A DNA stretch of 64,000 nucleotides, from assembly GCA_947034885.2 (NCBI GenBank), contig OX344749.2:36351682-36415681 (forward strand). The letters run 5' to 3'. The stretch comes from Thuidium tamariscinum (Eukaryota > Streptophyta > Bryopsida > Hypnales > Thuidiaceae). The position numbers and the translations under genes are program-made. Position 1 is the first letter of the stretch. Each line of letters begins with the position of its first letter. Under the pieces are notes generated by a model. The model made no database searches, was not told the origin of the DNA, and was given only the letters and a program-made list of their open reading frames with translations. Positions 61,440 to 64,000 of the stretch are shown here, in pieces.

Positions 61440-61790
61440 GTGGAGGGAGGTTTGTTGCTTTTAAAATTAAGAGGCAAAGACTTCGACCGGCCATAAAAGA
61501 CGGACAAGTTCTTGATTTTCAATAAAATTTAGAGGAAGTGTAGAAAATTGAGTTAGCTTTCTAGTAAGATATCATTCATTCTATTTGGAGCTTGTATGAA
61601 TAAGTTATGAGTGTAGAAGTGAGGGAGGGTCTGCTGCCTATCTTTTCTTAAGGCCGAAAATTTGGATGGCCATAGAAGTTGGACAGAGTTTTAGAATCAT
61701 TTGAAATTTGGAGAAAAAGTAGAAATTTGTGTTAAATTTCTAAAAATCTATCACTTAGCTCATTTGGATTTGCAAAGCGACGGTGACGCT
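61440..61790. repeat. Diverged tandem duplication, about 170-bp unit
   Basis: Two copies in order: ggccataaaagacggacaag, later cattctatttggagcttg; then ggccatagaagttggacag, later tagctcatttggatttgc. Wording of this kind is common in plant LTRs. Confidence 0.6.
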
Positions 61791-62286
61791 CTCTCAAAGT
61801 TTGGCTTGGGAATTAGAGTTGCGGTTGGAGCCTTGGAGGAGTTTTGAAGATTTGTGTGTTTGTGTATGTGTGGTTTGTGACTTTGTAATCTTTGTTGTTG
61901 CGGGTGGCTTGGGTAAAACCAACGCTAGCCTCATTTTGTGTCGTAGGTGACGAAGTGGGGTTAATGGCCCACATAGTCGAGACTTGTTTGTTCTCATGGT
62001 GAAGCTTGTTTCTTAAAGCTAGTCACTAGGAGTTTGAATTTTAGAAGCCCATCATTCGGACGGCTCAGCTCGTGGTTTGGCCGTCCCGTTTTACCCGTCC
62101 AAAGCTGTGGAATCTTATTACACACCTTTACTCTTAAACCTATTTAGAGCCAGCCATTACAGGATAGGCCAACAGATACCGATTTGACTGCAGTTTAGAA
62201 GATTTGACATTCAAGCAGAAGATTCGACGTTCTAAATTGAAGAATTTGACACGACTACGACTTTTTGTTACTGCTTTCTTCATTCC

Positions 62287-63358
62287 CTAGCCGTTTCTGA
62301 TCACAACTAGAATCCTCGTGATTTCTCGAGGCAAACACTCTCTATACGACAGCGTTCGTAGGTGGTCCACATTGTTGCGGAGTATGTCGTGCATGGGGAC
62401 ATCGCCAAGCACTTGCAGTTGGAATTCCTTATCGTCGTCAGCACTCGGAAGGTCATAATCTTCTCCATACTTTGCAAACTGTATGATTAGTTGCTTGACC
62501 ATTCCGCAACAGAAAGAACACTCATTTTGCACTTCCTCCAATTTGAGAGACGAAGAATCCAAGTCTGCTTACAGGAGCTTCACTTTTTTCTGAACTTGGC
62601 TGACAACTCTGTCCATATCATTGCTTTTATAACATGTCCAACACGAATTAGAGATGATTGTTCATGGAAATGTCCGAAAGCACATTGGCTGACCCAACAT
62701 TTTAGGGCTCGCAATAAAAGAAGAAGGCAGGGAAAGGCAGAACACACAGAAAAGCAATTGTGAATTGTGTTGTAGCATTTACGTGGAGACAAGGACGTCA
62801 AAGTCTAGGGCCGCCATGATGGCCAAAGACGTCTTTTCTTTCTTGACATAGTAAGTACCGACAAGGACGGAGGCCGTTTGAATGGCCCCGTTGAACCCGA
62901 TCGACTTCAATGCAGCGCAATCTGTGGCCTTCAAGAACTCTTCCAAGTCCCGTTCAATGTTCACGTCCTTGTTACCTAGAGTCTGAAGGCACTTCAGCCA
63001 AGTCTTGACTCGTACTCTGTAATTCACCTACTGAAGTTGATTAGTCTCGTTGTCAAATTCTACCCAATCCACTTTTTCTCCTCGCACATAGTCAAAGACA
63101 CAACCCATAGCCAATTCCTTTGCAACGTGGTGTGGAGAATACTTTTTTTGATAGCACATACACACAGTACAAGGCCTTGAGCTCATGCCTGTCTTCATTA
63201 GACAACTTATCCTCTAAGCTGTAACCGTTGCGGTCTTTCTCCGTGCCAAATACGGCTTCCACTTCTTCCGCTTTGATGTGCTTACCAATTTTTAGTTTGT
63301 GAGAATTCATGCCAACGTTACTAAGTTTGAACTCAATGCGGAAGTCATCTTTGGTCAA
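62287..63358 (-). CDS. Hypothetical, coding-like minus-strand pieces
   Basis: Three minus-strand frames lie in order: 63092-63358 (DFRIEFKLSNVGMNSHKLK, acidic-basic mix), 62779-63027 (LEEFLKATDCAALKSIGF, AIQTASVLVGTYY) and 62287-62562 (ECSFCCGMVKQLIIQFAKYG). Amino-acid composition is more protein-like than the surroundings and GC content is higher. A possible donor (CACGTAAATG) lies at the end of the second. I do not recognise the family. It could be one multi-exon gene running right to left, or a domesticated or dead transposon gene. Exon borders are not resolved, and the stop between the first two frames needs an intron or is a break. Confidence 0.35.
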
Positions 63359-63856
63359 ACGACGTGGAGGCAGCTTAGAAGCAGTCTTGAAGTCAGCTAA
63401 CGCCCTCCTGCAGTCCTACTAGGTGTACAACTTCTTCTCCTTCTTTGGTATATGTCAGTCAAGGCATTGACAAAGGCAATTAGTTCTTGGTGCAACTAAA
63501 GATAAGGGGAAGACTTTGTATTATAGTGGATAAGCAATGTAGGTATAACAAAGATGGGGAGTTCAGACTTTTAGTGCGCGCAATTTGTCCCTGTAGTACT
63601 ATCATGGAGCACAATGAAGGACTGTGAAGGAGTACTGAGAAGACAGTCTATTGTGTACATTGCACTTCACAAGTAGACCATATCATCAATTGTGTACTAT
63701 GAGTACTGTTGAAGTATTCTGCATAGGTGAAATGTCAATACTATACAAGTACTACTGAGGAGTCCCTAGTAGAGCACTTTTACCCGTAATACTAGATCAG
63801 ATTGTTAAGAAATACTTTAAGTACTAAGGTTGACGTCGAGAACAGTGACCTTGTGC

Positions 63857-64000
63857 CATAAGAGGATTTCTGGCCCCCAATAAGACTGTTTCAGGAGTGT
63901 TCCCAGAAATTGTTTCCACTGTTGCAGTCTAGCCCTTTGCTGGTCTCAATTTTCGAATTTTGAAAAAAAAAAAAAAAATTAATTTAAAAAAAAATTCAGA
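63857..64000. mobile_element. CATAAGAGG-ended element, cut by the window end
   Basis: Starts CATAAGAGGATTT and follows 32196-32340 closely (gactgtttcagg, then gttcccagaaattg). The right end lies outside. Confidence 0.75.

Overview
This looks like nuclear DNA of a land plant. Its genes have canonical GT-AG introns, its protein families are typical of plants (LURP-one-related/DUF567, chlorophyllase, remnants of a subtilase and of a 2OG-Fe(II) oxygenase), and the intergenic DNA is AT-rich and full of MITEs. No bacterial operons, CRISPR arrays or rRNA were seen. The lineage cannot be fixed by reading alone. A seedless plant is my guess, held with low confidence.

Genes. Four complete, intron-containing genes can be modelled, all on the minus strand: one LURP-one-related gene (1701-3187, 3 exons, 219 aa) and three chlorophyllase genes (A 14715-16322, B 25488-28998, C 41239-43912; 338-339 aa, each with three phase-0 exons). 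Two broken chlorophyllase copies accompany them: D, a 3' fragment at 38406-38766, and E, an orphan first exon at 47398-47454 with its promoter. Eroded pieces of a subtilase (12690-12930) and a 2OG-Fe(II) oxygenase (13229-13511) also survive. Near the right edge are low-confidence coding-like pieces, one with a RING-like Cys/His pattern.

Layout. From about 13 kb to 54.8 kb the window is an array of about five diverged copies of one chlorophyllase-bearing unit: U1 about 13.2-22.0 kb with gene A, U2 about 22.0-36.6 kb with gene B, U3 about 36.9-40.2 kb with pseudogene D, U4 about 40.2-46.7 kb with gene C, U5 about 46.8-54.8 kb with only exon 1. The first 190 bases match the distal end of U2 and U5, so another unit probably ends at the left edge. 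U2 and U5 share a large duplicated tail (about 28.4-36.6 kb and 46.8-54.8 kb).

Mobile DNA. Because the units are paralogous, many insertions can be compared with an empty site inside the same window, which gives exact ends and target duplications. I find non-autonomous elements of at least seven types. They include a family with CCCC..GGGG ends in TTAA targets (piggyBac-like, four copies), Harbinger-like elements with 3-bp TWA duplications, TA-flanked stowaway-like foldbacks, an 8-bp-duplication hAT-like element, a CACTA-like element, a family with 4-bp duplications and a solo-LTR-like insertion. No transposase gene was recognised, so all of them depend on enzymes encoded elsewhere.

The functional theme is chlorophyll or phytyl-ester hydrolysis by a tandem family with an N-terminal hydrophobic exon. 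The duplicated array is being broken up by insertions, deletions and strong C-to-T type decay.
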